From Bacteroidaceae bacterium (lineage in GTDB: Bacteria > Bacteroidota > Bacteroidia > Bacteroidales > Bacteroidaceae), in NCBI GenBank assembly GCA_017453465.1, contig JAFTEV010000082.1, positions 1-58,750 on the forward strand: 58,750 bases of DNA, written 5' to 3'. Made by a program: the position numbers and the translations under genes. The notes below the pieces were generated by a model, which saw only the letters and a list, made by a program, of their open reading frames with translations, searched no databases and was not told the origin of the DNA. Positions 7,477 through 16,406 of this stretch are shown in pieces (the first letter of the stretch is position 1; every line of letters begins with the position of its first letter).

Positions 7477-7626
7477 CACAGTTCTCCCACTTCCGTGGCA
7501 CAGTTCTCCCACTGCGGTAGCACAGTTCTCCCGTTGCGGCGAGACAGTTCTCCCGCTACGGCGGCACTGCTTTCCCACCGCAACAGCACAGTTCTCCTGC
7601 CGCAGCAGCAGAGTTCTTTCACCCAA
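7473..7626. repeat. Seven tandem 22-bp units
   Basis: Seven consecutive, degenerate 22-bp units fill 7473-7626 without gaps, starting at 7473, 7495, 7517, 7539, 7561, 7583 and 7605. The shared core is CACAGTTCTCCC and the ends vary (CACTTCC, CACTGCG, CGTTGCG and so on). Units 1-4 are closest to each other and units 5-7 have diverged. The array begins at the stop codon of the radical SAM gene. It shows no spacer structure and no plausible reading frame, because 22 is not a multiple of three. Confidence 0.9.
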
Positions 7627-7695
7627 AAAACACTGTGAAACGGGTCCGTGAGACGCTTTTCGGCATTTTTTGTTAGTTTTTTCACAATAAAATCG

Positions 7696-7703
7696 TACCT
7701 TTG
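7696..7703 (+). promoter_or_regulatory. -7 element for cca
   Basis: TACCTTTG lies 27 nt before the cca start codon and matches TAnnTTTG. The nearest TTG is at a poor 23-nt spacing, so the -33 element is weak or absent. Confidence 0.6.
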
Positions 7704-7730
7704 CACGCTTAGAATCTTAAAAAAGTGCAG

Positions 7731-9185
7731 ATGAAACAACTGACACACGAAGAAATACTGCAAGCACTGGACCACCCCGTCTTCAAGATGATTAGCGAAA
7801 CAGCCGACAGGTTGCAGCTGGAATGCTACGTGATTGGTGGCTGGGTGCGCGACCTATTGCTGGGCCGCCCATCCAAGGACATCGACGTGGTGGTAGTAGG
7901 CAACGGGGTAGAGCGACCAGGCATTGTCATTGCCGAAGCAATGAAGTCGAAGCTGGGTGGCAAAGCAAACATTGCCATCTACAGGAACTTTGGCACAGCA
8001 CAACTGAAGTACAACCACCTGGAGGTGGAATTTGTGGGAGCACGCCGCGAAAGCTATGACCGCAACTCGCGAAAGCCCATCACCGAGGACGGCACACTGG
8101 AAGAAGACCAGAACCGCAGGGACTTCACCATCAACGCCATGGCTCTGTGCCTGAACCAGCAGCGTTTTGGCGAACTGGTTGACCCCTTCAACGGACTGTA
8201 CGACCTGGAGGACGGCATCATCGCCACCCCACTCGACCCCGACATCACGTTCAGCGACGACCCGCTGCGCATGATGCGCTGCATCCGTTTCGCCACACAG
8301 CTGAACTTCTACATTGAGGACGAGACTTTCCAGGCACTGGAACGCAACAAGGAGCGCATCAAAATCATCAGCGAAGAACGCATAGCCGACGAGCTGAACA
8401 AAATCATCCTTTCGCCCGTTCCCTCCAAGGGATTCATCGACCTGGACCGCTGCGGACTGCTGGAACTCATCTTCCCCGAACTGGCAGCCCTGCAGGGCGT
8501 GGAGACCCGCAACGGCAAGGCGCACAAGGACAACTTTTACCACACACTGGAGGTGCTCGACAATGTGGCCCGGATGCAGTCTGCCCCGTCCCTGTGGCTA
8601 CGCTGGGCTGCCCTGCTCCACGACATCGGCAAACCCAAGTCGAAGCGTTGGGATCCGCTGCTGGGCTGGACCTTCCACAACCACAACAACATTGGCGCAA
8701 AGATGATACCCGGCATTTTCCGCCGGATGAAACTGCCTACAAACGAGAAGATGAAGTATGTGCAGAAACTGGTGGAACTGCACATGCGCCCCATCGTCAT
8801 AGCCGACGAGGAGGTGACAGACAGTGCCGTGCGCCGCTTGCTGTTTGAAGCCGGCGACGACATTGATGACCTGATGCTGCTTTGCACAGCCGATATCACG
8901 TCGAAGAACGAGGAGAAGAAGCGCAGATTCCGACAAAACTTTGAACTCGTCAGGCACAAGCTGGTGGAAATCGAAGAGAAAGACCGCATCCGCAACTTCC
9001 AGCCCCCAGTCAGCGGCGAGGACATCATGGCGATGTTTGGACTGCCACCCTGCCGCGAAGTGGGCACACTGAAAAGCAGAATTAAAGATGCCATTCTCGA
9101 CGGCGAAATACCCAACGAATACCAAGCCGCCAGGGATTTGTTGATTGCCGAAGCAGAAAAAATCGGGCTAAGCATCCGGGAATAA
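7731..9185 (+). CDS. cca: CCA tRNA nucleotidyltransferase with HD domain
   Basis: Adds or repairs the 3' CCA end of tRNA in the cytoplasm. Residues 36-52 carry the class II nucleotidyltransferase motif (GGWVRDLLLG then DID), with catalytic aspartates D50 and D52. The RRDFTINAMA and DPLRMMRCIRFA motifs of the head/neck region follow. Around H297-D298 (LLHDIGKP) there is an HD phosphohydrolase domain, which may process 2',3'-cyclic phosphates on damaged tRNA ends. At 484 aa it fits the HD-containing Bacteroidetes form. ATG 7731 is preferred to the GTG at 7725. It could be a poly(A) polymerase paralogue, but the C-terminal HD makes Cca the better name. Confidence 0.93.
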   Translation: MKQLTHEEILQALDHPVFKMISETADRLQLECYVIGGWVRDLLLGRPSKDIDVVVVGNGVERPGIVIAEAMKSKLGGKANIAIYRNFGTAQLKYNHLEVEFVGARRESYDRNSRKPITEDGTLEEDQNRRDFTINAMALCLNQQRFGELVDPFNGLYDLEDGIIATPLDPDITFSDDPLRMMRCIRFATQLNFYIEDETFQALERNKERIKIISEERIADELNKIILSPVPSKGFIDLDRCGLLELIFPELAALQGVETRNGKAHKDNFYHTLEVLDNVARMQSAPSLWLRWAALLHDIGKPKSKRWDPLLGWTFHNHNNIGAKMIPGIFRRMKLPTNEKMKYVQKLVELHMRPIVIADEEVTDSAVRRLLFEAGDDIDDLMLLCTADITSKNEEKKRRFRQNFELVRHKLVEIEEKDRIRNFQPPVSGEDIMAMFGLPPCREVGTLKSRIKDAILDGEIPNEYQAARDLLIAEAEKIGLSIRE

Positions 9186-9197
9186 GCCAAAAATACT

Positions 9198-9205
9198 TAT
9201 CTTTG
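9198..9205 (+). promoter_or_regulatory. -7 element for the GH105 gene
   Basis: TATCTTTG, 61 nt before the start codon and right after the cca stop. It fits TAnnTTTG, without a clear -33 TTG. Confidence 0.5.
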
Positions 9206-9266
9206 CCCCCCATAAAACCCTCTTTCAACCCTAATTGCAAAATCATTTCAATCCTAACCAATCATT

Positions 9267-10382
9267 ATGAAAGCACTACTTACCCTTGCACTCGGCGCGT
9301 CCCTGCTGACACAGACCGCCATAGCACAAACCAGGCAGGAGGTTGTCTCTGCCATCGAGAAAGTGAACGACTACTGGCAGTCGCACAATGCAGCCACGTG
9401 TCGCGGATTCTGGGACAATGCCGCCTACTTCACTGGAAACCAAGCCGTCTATGAACTCACTGGCAAGCAGCAATATCTGGACTACGCCGTGGAGTGGGCT
9501 GAATACAACAACTGGAAAGGAGCCACACAGCGCGACAAGTCGAAGTGGTGCTACCAGACTTACGGCGAAGGCATGGACTTCGTGCTCTTTGCCGACTGGC
9601 AGATTTGCTTTCAGGTCTATATTGACCTGTACAAACTGGAACACCGTGCAGAGCGGCTGGAACGCTGCCTGGAAGTGATGTGCTACGAGGCCAGCACCTC
9701 AGCCAAGGACTACTGGTGGTGGGCCGACGCACTCTACATGGGTATGCCCATCTTCTCGAAACTCTACAGTGTGACCCACGACCAGAAGTTGCTCGACAAG
9801 CAGTATGAATGTTTCCGCTGGACCGACAGCTTGCTTTTCGACACCGAGGCACAACTCTACTACCGCGACGGCAAGTATGTCTATCCCAAGGTGAAGACTG
9901 CATGTAACGGGGGCAAGAGCTTCTGGGCACGCGGTGCCGGCTGGGTGTTGGCAGGACTGGCCAAGGTGTTGCAGGACCTGCCCAAGGACTGCAAGTACCG
10001 CGCATTCTATCTGGACCGCTTCAAGAAACTGGCTGCCGGCGTGAAGGCTTGTCAGCAAGAGGGTGGCTACTGGAGCCGCTCTATGCTCTGCGAGGCCGAT
10101 GCGCCGGGCTATGAAACCAGCGGAACGGCATTTTTTACCTACGGCATTCTGTGGGGAGTGAACAACGGGATTTTGCCAGCAAAGGATTATCAAAACTGCA
10201 TTGATAAGGCATGGAACTATCTTTACACCAAAGCCTTGCAGCCAGACGGCAGCATCGGCTTTGTGCAGCCCATCGGCGAAAAGCCAGACCCCACACGCAC
10301 CGTGGACGCACACTCGCAAGCCCCATTTGGCACAGGTGCGTGGTTGCTTGCAGCTTGTGAATACAGTAAATACATAAAATAA
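9267..10382 (+). CDS. Secreted unsaturated rhamnogalacturonyl hydrolase-like GH105
   Basis: A 371-residue glycoside hydrolase of family 105 (YteR/YesR relatives), (alpha/alpha)6-barrel enzymes. They hydrolyse the unsaturated uronyl group left by polysaccharide lyases, mainly on pectin rhamnogalacturonan. A cleavable signal peptide is clear (MKALLTLALGASLLTQTAIAQ), so it acts in the periplasm or outside. Family marks are the WWWADALYMGMP segment, with the aspartate expected to be catalytic, and FWARGAGWVLAGL. No SusC/SusD pair, lyase or transporter is nearby, so it is not in a classical utilisation locus. It is followed 20 nt later by sppA and is probably co-transcribed with it. Confidence 0.88.
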   Translation: MKALLTLALGASLLTQTAIAQTRQEVVSAIEKVNDYWQSHNAATCRGFWDNAAYFTGNQAVYELTGKQQYLDYAVEWAEYNNWKGATQRDKSKWCYQTYGEGMDFVLFADWQICFQVYIDLYKLEHRAERLERCLEVMCYEASTSAKDYWWWADALYMGMPIFSKLYSVTHDQKLLDKQYECFRWTDSLLFDTEAQLYYRDGKYVYPKVKTACNGGKSFWARGAGWVLAGLAKVLQDLPKDCKYRAFYLDRFKKLAAGVKACQQEGGYWSRSMLCEADAPGYETSGTAFFTYGILWGVNNGILPAKDYQNCIDKAWNYLYTKALQPDGSIGFVQPIGEKPDPTRTVDAHSQAPFGTGAWLLAACEYSKYIK

Positions 10383-10402
10383 GTTCATCAGTCTTAAACA
10401 CA

Positions 10403-12202
10403 ATGAAACAGTTTCTGAAATACGTATTTGCCACAGTTGTTGGCATTATCATCGTGAGCGTGGTATTCATGTTCTTTGCCATTTCGACCGTCATTGGCAT
10501 GGCCAGCATGAAGTCTGCAAACACCACGGTAGAGGACAACACGGTGCTGGTCATCAAGATGGAAGGTTCCATGGACGAAAGAGTGGAAGACAATCCACTG
10601 GGCTTTCTGCTGGGCAACTCCCTCGCCGAGCAGCAGGGCCTGAGTGCCATCCTGAAGGCCATAGACCGAGCCAAGAACGAAGACAAAGTAAAGGGCATCT
10701 ACATTGAGGCTGGCTCCTTCATGGGAGCGGCTCCTGCCATGTTGCAGGAAATTCGCAATGCGCTGGCCGACTTCAAGAAGACCAAGAAGTTCATCGTGAG
10801 CTACGGCGACATCTACACACAGGGCACCTACTACCTGAGCAGTGTGGCCGACTCGGTCATCATCAATCCGCAAGGCATGATTGACTGGCACGGCATGGCC
10901 ATGCAGACCATGTACTACAAGGACTTGCTTGAAAAGGTGGGCGTAAAGATGCAGGTGTTCAAGGTGGGTACTTACAAGAGTGCCGTAGAGCCTTTCCTGC
11001 TGAACGACATGAGCGAAGCCAACCGCGAGCAACTGAATGTAATCGCCAAGGAGATTTGGGGCAACATGGTGGCCGATGTAAGCAAAAGCCGCAACATCAC
11101 GGCTCAGCAGCTGAATGTGCTGGCCGATTCCTGCATGACCTTTGCTTCTGCCACAGAATACAAGAAAGCCAAGCTGGTTGACAAACTGGCCTACAGCGAC
11201 GAAGTGCCAAGCATCATCTGCAACATGATGAAGGGCGTGGACAACCCCGACGACTACAAGACCATCACTGTGAACGAACTGGCATCCATCGCACAGAGCG
11301 AACCCAAGGGCACCAGCGGGAACATCATCGCCGTGTATTACGCCTACGGTGACATCGTGCAGGAATCATCGAGCGGATTTGGCGGCTTGAACGGCGACCA
11401 CGAAATTGTGGGCAAGACCGTCATCAAGGATTTACAGGAACTGGCCGAGGATGATGACGTGAAGGCAGTGGTGCTCCGCGTCAACTCTGGTGGCGGTAGT
11501 GCATACGCCAGCGAACAGATTTGGCACCAGGTAATGAACATCAAGCAGAAGAAACCCATCATCGTGAGCATGGGAGGCTATGCGGCCAGCGGCGGCTACT
11601 ACATCAGCTGTGCAGCCGACTGGATTGTGGCCGAACCCACAACACTGACGGGGTCGATTGGAATCTTTGGCATGTTCCCCGAAGCCAGCGAACTGATGAA
11701 CAAGAAACTGGGCCTGCACGTGGCCACAGTGAAGACCAACAAATATGCCGACCTGGGGCTGAGCATGGCGCGTCCGTTCAACGAAAGCGAAAGTGCCATC
11801 ATTCAGCGTTACATCAACAATGGCTACGAGTTGTTCACCAAACGCTGTGCCGATGGCCGAAAGATGAAGCAGAACGACATCAAGGCCATTGCCGAAGGAC
11901 GGGTGTGGACTGGTGTGCACGCCAAGCAACTGGGACTGGTTGACCAGCTGGGCAGTCTGCAAGACGCCATCAATGTTGCCGAGAAACGGGCCAAGGTGAA
12001 AGAATACAGCATCATGGAATATCCCAACAGCAGTTCACTCCTGGACAACCTGCTGGAGGAAGTCAGTGGCAACAGTTATGCTGACGGGCAGATGAAGGCT
12101 GCACTCGGAGAATACTATGACCTGTTTGGCCAGCTGAAAAACATCCACTCGAAAACAGGCATCCAAGCAAGCCTGCCCTATTATCTGAGATTTAGTCTGT
12201 AA
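10403..12202 (+). CDS. sppA: Signal peptide peptidase SppA, 67K type
   Basis: A membrane-anchored serine protease that degrades cleaved signal peptides. A transmembrane helix occupies residues ~8-32. Two tandem ClpP-like S49 domains follow, as in the E. coli 67K form (599 aa here, 618 in E. coli). The general-base lysine lies in FKVGTYKSAVEPF in the first domain and the nucleophilic serine in TLTGSIGIFG in the second, which is the two-domain division of the Ser-Lys dyad known for SppA. MGGYAASGGYYIS is also conserved. It sits between GH105 and lpxK with 17-20 nt gaps. Confidence 0.96.
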   Translation: MKQFLKYVFATVVGIIIVSVVFMFFAISTVIGMASMKSANTTVEDNTVLVIKMEGSMDERVEDNPLGFLLGNSLAEQQGLSAILKAIDRAKNEDKVKGIYIEAGSFMGAAPAMLQEIRNALADFKKTKKFIVSYGDIYTQGTYYLSSVADSVIINPQGMIDWHGMAMQTMYYKDLLEKVGVKMQVFKVGTYKSAVEPFLLNDMSEANREQLNVIAKEIWGNMVADVSKSRNITAQQLNVLADSCMTFASATEYKKAKLVDKLAYSDEVPSIICNMMKGVDNPDDYKTITVNELASIAQSEPKGTSGNIIAVYYAYGDIVQESSSGFGGLNGDHEIVGKTVIKDLQELAEDDDVKAVVLRVNSGGGSAYASEQIWHQVMNIKQKKPIIVSMGGYAASGGYYISCAADWIVAEPTTLTGSIGIFGMFPEASELMNKKLGLHVATVKTNKYADLGLSMARPFNESESAIIQRYINNGYELFTKRCADGRKMKQNDIKAIAEGRVWTGVHAKQLGLVDQLGSLQDAINVAEKRAKVKEYSIMEYPNSSSLLDNLLEEVSGNSYADGQMKAALGEYYDLFGQLKNIHSKTGIQASLPYYLRFSL

Positions 12203-12219
12203 AGAAAACCCAGGGAACC

Positions 12220-13266
12220 ATGGAAGGCGACCACATCAAGACCTATCCGCTGTTGGCCCCGCTCTCGTGGCTATATGGTGCAGGAGTCATGTTTCGCAAC
12301 ATGCTCTTCGATTGTGGTGTGCTCCACTCCCGAAGTTTCGATGTGCCCATCATCTGTGTAGGCAACTTGACCGTGGGCGGAACAGGCAAAACGCCGCACA
12401 CGGAATACCTCATCAGACTGCTGAGCCAGAACTGTCAGGTGGCTGTGCTGTCGAGAGGTTACAAGCGCAAGTCCAGTGGATTCGTGCTGGCACAGGCCGA
12501 CACGCCTATGCGGGAAATAGGCGACGAGCCGTTCCAGATGAAGCAGAAGTTTCCGCAGATTCACATGGCCGTGGACAAGGACCGATGTCATGGCATCGAA
12601 AAGCTCTGCCAGCCCAATGTCACCCCTATGACAGACGTGGTTTTGCTGGACGACGCTTATCAACATCGGTATGTGAAGCCAGGCTTGAACATCTTGCTGA
12701 TGGACTACCACCGACTGATTTACTTTGACATGCTGTTGCCCGCTGGCAAACTGCGCGAACCCCTGTCGGGGAAAGACCGAGCCGACATTGTCATTGTGAC
12801 GAAGTGCCCCACCTACATCACCCCGATGGACATGCGGGGCATAGAGCGCACACTGGGATTGCAGCCCTGGCAGAAACTATTCTTTTCCACCTACAAATAC
12901 CCCGACACATTGGGAGAGGTGGGCGAGAATCCGTTGCTGGTCACGGGCATAGCTTCGCCCAAGCAGATAGAGTACGACCTGAAGAAAATCATACCACACT
13001 TTGAAGTGATGGCCTTCCCAGACCACCACCAGTTTACACGAAAGGACATTGAGCGCATCAAGAAACGTGCCCAGGGCAGAACCATCTTGACAACGGAAAA
13101 GGATGCCACACGCATGACAGGCATAGAGGTCAAGACCATCCCCGTGGAAGTAGTTTTTATAGGAAATAACAAACAAGAAGAATTTAATCAAACCATCTTA
13201 AGCTATGTACGAAAAAATAAAAGAAACAGCTGCATTCCTGAAAGAAAGAATGCACACAAAGCCTGA
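12220..13266 (+). CDS. lpxK: Tetraacyldisaccharide 4'-kinase (lipid A synthesis)
   Basis: LpxK phosphorylates the 4' position of the tetraacyldisaccharide precursor of lipid A at the inner face of the inner membrane. The N-terminal hydrophobic anchor (LLAPLSWLYGAGVMFRN) is followed by the P-loop VGNLTVGGTGKTPHTEYL. The family motifs LSRGYKRKSSGF, DEPFQM and LLDDAYQHR are present, the last with the conserved Asp near the P-loop. The length (348 aa) is normal. Its last 62 nt overlap the start of the purine nucleoside phosphorylase gene in another frame, so its C-terminal 20 residues and the PNP N terminus are encoded by the same DNA. Confidence 0.96.
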   Translation: MEGDHIKTYPLLAPLSWLYGAGVMFRNMLFDCGVLHSRSFDVPIICVGNLTVGGTGKTPHTEYLIRLLSQNCQVAVLSRGYKRKSSGFVLAQADTPMREIGDEPFQMKQKFPQIHMAVDKDRCHGIEKLCQPNVTPMTDVVLLDDAYQHRYVKPGLNILLMDYHRLIYFDMLLPAGKLREPLSGKDRADIVIVTKCPTYITPMDMRGIERTLGLQPWQKLFFSTYKYPDTLGEVGENPLLVTGIASPKQIEYDLKKIIPHFEVMAFPDHHQFTRKDIERIKKRAQGRTILTTEKDATRMTGIEVKTIPVEVVFIGNNKQEEFNQTILSYVRKNKRNSCIPERKNAHKA

Positions 13267-14014
13267 AACGGCCATCATCTTGGGGTCGGGATTAGGAAAA
13301 CTTGTGGACGACATAAACATCGAAAAAGAAATACCCTACTCCGAGATACCCCACATGCCAGTATCTACCGTGGAGGGACACGCTGGCAAACTGCTGTTCG
13401 GCAAGCTGGGCGGAAAGGACATCATGGCAATGGAGGGACGCTTCCACTACTACGAAGGGTACTCCATGAAGGAAGTGACATTCCCCATCCGCGTAATGTA
13501 TGAACTGGGCATCAAGAACCTCATTGTCAGCAATGCTGCTGGCGGCATGAACCCTGCATTCAAAGTGGGCGACCTGATGGTCATTGAAGACCACATCAAC
13601 AGTTTCCCTGAGAATCCGCTCCGTGGCAAGAACTTCCCGACCGGGCCACGCTTCCCTTCCATGCACGAGGCTTACGACAAGAACTTCATCCGCATTGTGG
13701 AAGAAGCCGCCAACAGACTGGGCATCAAGATTCAGAAAGGTGTATATGTGGGCACAGCAGGCCCCACGTTTGAGACTCCGGCAGAATACCGTATGTTCAA
13801 GGGCTGGGGAGGCGACGCAGTGGGCATGAGCACCGTGCCCGAAGTCATCGTAGCCGTGCACTGCGGCATCAAGGTCTTCGGCATGAGCGTCATTACCGAC
13901 CTGGGAGGCTTTGAAGTTCCCATGAAGGTGAGCCACGAAGAGGTGCAAGAGGCTGCAAACAATGCACAGCCCAAGATGACAGCACTGATGAAAGAACTTA
14001 TTAAGCAAATATAA
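13205..14014 (+). CDS. punA: Purine nucleoside phosphorylase (PNP-I type)
   Basis: Reversibly phosphorolyses (deoxy)inosine and guanosine to base and ribose-1-phosphate for purine salvage in the cytoplasm. It belongs to the trimeric mammalian-like class: IILGSGLGKLVD (phosphate-binding), PVSTVEGHAGKL, GRFHYYEGYS, VSNAAGGMNP, GTAGPTFETPAEYRM and the purine-site VGMSTVPEVIVA. ATG 13205 gives a full N terminus (MYEKIKETAAFLKER), so the 62-bp overlap with lpxK is real. It is translationally coupled to thiL through a TAATG junction at 14012-14016. Confidence 0.95.
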   Translation: MYEKIKETAAFLKERMHTKPETAIILGSGLGKLVDDINIEKEIPYSEIPHMPVSTVEGHAGKLLFGKLGGKDIMAMEGRFHYYEGYSMKEVTFPIRVMYELGIKNLIVSNAAGGMNPAFKVGDLMVIEDHINSFPENPLRGKNFPTGPRFPSMHEAYDKNFIRIVEEAANRLGIKIQKGVYVGTAGPTFETPAEYRMFKGWGGDAVGMSTVPEVIVAVHCGIKVFGMSVITDLGGFEVPMKVSHEEVQEAANNAQPKMTALMKELIKQI

Positions 14015-15120
14015 TGGCGAGAACTGAGATTAATACCCTGGGGGAATTTGGTTTGATTGACCATCTGACGAAGGCCATCGAACTGAAGAACCCTGAAACA
14101 AAATACGGCGTAGGCGATGACTGCGCCGTGCTCTCCTACCCTGCCGACAAGGACGTGCTTGTGACCACCGACTTGCTCATGGAGGGCGTGCACTTCGACC
14201 TCACTTATATCACGCTGAAACACCTGGGCTACAAGAGTGCAATCGTGAATCTGAGCGACATCTATGCCATGGGCGGAATGCCCAAGCAGATAACGGTCAG
14301 CCTGGCTCTGAGCAAGCGTTTCTGTGTGGAAGACATGGAGGACTTCTACGAAGGGCTGCGCATTGCTTGCGAACAACACCATGTGGACATCGTGGGCGGT
14401 GACACCACCAGTAGCATGACGGGTCTGGCCATCAGCATCACAGCCATTGGCGAGGTGGACAAAGGCAAGGCCATCTACCGCAACGGAGCCAAGGAGACAG
14501 ACATTGTCTGCGTGAGCGGAAATCTGGGGGCTGCCTATATGGGATTCCAGTTGCTGGAGCGCGAAAAGCAAGTCTATTACAAGCAGATTGAAGAGATAGA
14601 GCGGAAACGCGCCGCTGCCACCGACCCTGCAACCAAAGCACAGCTTGAACAGCAGTTGGCACAGGTGGCTCAGCCCGATTTCTCAGGCAAGGAATACCTG
14701 ATAGAACGTCAGATGCGGCCTGAAGCACGGCGCGACATCATCCTGAAACTACGCGAACACGGCATACAACCCACCGCCATGATGGACATCAGCGACGGAC
14801 TCTCCAGCGAACTGATGCACATTTGCAAACAGAGCAAAGTGGGATGCCGCATCTATGAAGATCGCATCCCTATAGACTACCAGACTGCCGTCATGAGCGA
14901 GGAAATGAACATGAACCTCAGCACAGCTGCACTGAATGGTGGCGAAGACTACGAACTGCTCTTCACCGTCCCCATTGCCGACCACGAAAAGATTGAACAG
15001 ATGGAAGACGTGAAAGAAATAGGCTACATCACCAAGCCCGAACTGGGCCAAATGCTCATCACACGCGACGGCAACGAATTTGCGCTGAAAGCTCAAGGCT
15101 GGAATCCATTAGAATCTTAA
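14014..15120 (+). CDS. thiL: Thiamine-monophosphate kinase with a charged insert
   Basis: ThiL phosphorylates thiamine monophosphate to thiamine diphosphate, the last step of the cofactor pathway. Typical parts are the N-terminal LGEFGLIDHL, GDDCAVL (metal/ATP), TTDLLMEGVHFD, NLSDIYAMGG, GGDTTSS, and the late DISDGLSSEL and NGGEDYELLF. Residues ~185-235 hold a helical, Glu/Lys/Gln-rich insert (YYKQIEEIERKR onward) not found in most ThiL proteins. It raises the length to 368 versus ~325-350. The start codon shares one base with the PNP stop. Confidence 0.95.
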   Translation: MARTEINTLGEFGLIDHLTKAIELKNPETKYGVGDDCAVLSYPADKDVLVTTDLLMEGVHFDLTYITLKHLGYKSAIVNLSDIYAMGGMPKQITVSLALSKRFCVEDMEDFYEGLRIACEQHHVDIVGGDTTSSMTGLAISITAIGEVDKGKAIYRNGAKETDIVCVSGNLGAAYMGFQLLEREKQVYYKQIEEIERKRAAATDPATKAQLEQQLAQVAQPDFSGKEYLIERQMRPEARRDIILKLREHGIQPTAMMDISDGLSSELMHICKQSKVGCRIYEDRIPIDYQTAVMSEEMNMNLSTAALNGGEDYELLFTVPIADHEKIEQMEDVKEIGYITKPELGQMLITRDGNEFALKAQGWNPLES

Positions 15121-15142
15121 CCTTCATAAAAATCAACAGAAA

Positions 15143-16315
15143 ATGAAACACCTACTATTATCCACACTCTTGCTGGCGGCAGCAAGCACGACACAAGCAC
15201 AGTTCATAGACCAGGCGAACATGAACTTGAATCCGAAACCCACATTCGACCGCAACATTCTTAACCACCTCGACATCTCCTTCACCGCAGGCATGACGGG
15301 ACTTGGCTTCGACATTGCCATGCCCATCGGCAACTATGTGCAGGTGAGAACAGGTGGTGTCTTTATGCCACATTTCCAGAAAAACGTCAATTTCGACATT
15401 GAAGTCAGCAAGAACGGAGAGACCCTGACTGGCGCAGAAAAGCAGTCACGATTTGAAAAGATGTCGGCCCTGCTCGAAGGCTTCACAGGCATCAAAGCCA
15501 GCGACCATGTGACCATGGTTGGCCAGGCTCACATGAACCACTGGAAGTTCTTGGTCGATGTGTTCCCCTTCAAGAGCAAAGGCTGGAAGAACCTGCACTT
15601 CACCGCTGGTTTCTATCTCGGCAATTCACAGATAGGAACAGCCAGCAACTCGGCTGAAGACGTGACTTCACTGATGGCTGTCAACATGTACAACCGAATC
15701 CGCAGCGAGGTGCTTGCACTGGAGCCACTCGTAAACGTGGCCATAAAGGGCACAAAGTTCTCGATGGGCATTCCAGAGGAAATGCAGCAGTACTTCATTG
15801 GTAAGCTGGAAGAATACGGCACCATGGGCATGGGCGTTGGCTATTATTCGCATGATGTCTATGCCACAGAAGATATCTACTACGATAAAGATGTCTATAC
15901 TACTTCCGACCTTGATGTGCTCTATTACGACGACCCAGAAACACCAACTCCGACACATAAGAAAGGCGATTTGAAGTACGCCAAGGGGGATGTCATCCAC
16001 AAGAAAGGCGACCCCTACAAGATGTTGCCAGGTGAGGACTGCCAAGTCAGTGCTACAGTGAAGGTAAACAAATTCAAGCCCTATCTGGGCCTCGGCTACG
16101 GGGGAGCCATCACCAAAGATAAGCGCACCAGCATTTCGGTCGATGCGGGTGTACTCTTCTGGGGAGGCACACCCCGCATGGTTACCCATGACGGCACAGA
16201 CCTGATTAACGACATTGAGGGCTTGTCTGGAAAAGTGAAGGACTACGTGAACCTTGTCAAAGGATTCAAAGTCTATCCAGAAATCAGCATCAGACTTACA
16301 CAAAGACTTTTTTAA
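15143..16315 (+). CDS. Predicted outer-membrane beta-barrel protein, unrecognised family
   Basis: 390 residues with a clear signal peptide (MKHLLLSTLLLAAASTTQAQ). Alternating aromatic/hydrophobic strands suggest an OMP-type barrel (LDISFTAGMTGLGFDIAM, YVQVRTGGVFMPHF, FKPYLGLGYGGAI), and the C-terminal strand ends in phenylalanine (SIRLTQRLF), as barrel proteins do. Residues ~240-300 are rich in Tyr/Asp/Lys with short repeats (YYDKDVYT, KKGDLKYAKGD, HKKGDPYK) and look like an exposed loop. No enzymatic motif is visible. It is 22 nt after thiL and is followed by a 22-bp repeat array and a terminator. Confidence 0.7.
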   Translation: MKHLLLSTLLLAAASTTQAQFIDQANMNLNPKPTFDRNILNHLDISFTAGMTGLGFDIAMPIGNYVQVRTGGVFMPHFQKNVNFDIEVSKNGETLTGAEKQSRFEKMSALLEGFTGIKASDHVTMVGQAHMNHWKFLVDVFPFKSKGWKNLHFTAGFYLGNSQIGTASNSAEDVTSLMAVNMYNRIRSEVLALEPLVNVAIKGTKFSMGIPEEMQQYFIGKLEEYGTMGMGVGYYSHDVYATEDIYYDKDVYTTSDLDVLYYDDPETPTPTHKKGDLKYAKGDVIHKKGDPYKMLPGEDCQVSATVKVNKFKPYLGLGYGGAITKDKRTSISVDAGVLFWGGTPRMVTHDGTDLINDIEGLSGKVKDYVNLVKGFKVYPEISIRLTQRLF

Positions 16316-16318
16316 AGA

Positions 16319-16406
16319 GACAAGAACGAAGTGTCGTAACGACAAAAGCGAAGTGACAAAACGAGAAGAACGAAGCGCTGTAACGACAAGAACGAAGTAT
16401 CAAAAA
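16319..16406. repeat. Four tandem 22-bp units
   Basis: Four gapless 22-bp units start at 16319, 16341, 16363 and 16385, with consensus GACAAGAACGAAGTGTCGTAAC. The array starts three bases after the stop of the outer-membrane protein gene and runs into the terminator hairpin at 16404. Its sequence is unrelated to the 22-bp array at 7473, yet the period is the same. Confidence 0.9.

Noticed and set aside
7186-7626. 146-codon minus-strand frame over the 22-bp array
   Set aside because: The repeat is not in multiples of three and the peptide has no domain; it runs into the radical SAM gene.
7473-7626. Possible CRISPR array
   Set aside because: Units abut without spacers, the repeats are degenerate, and no cas gene is present.
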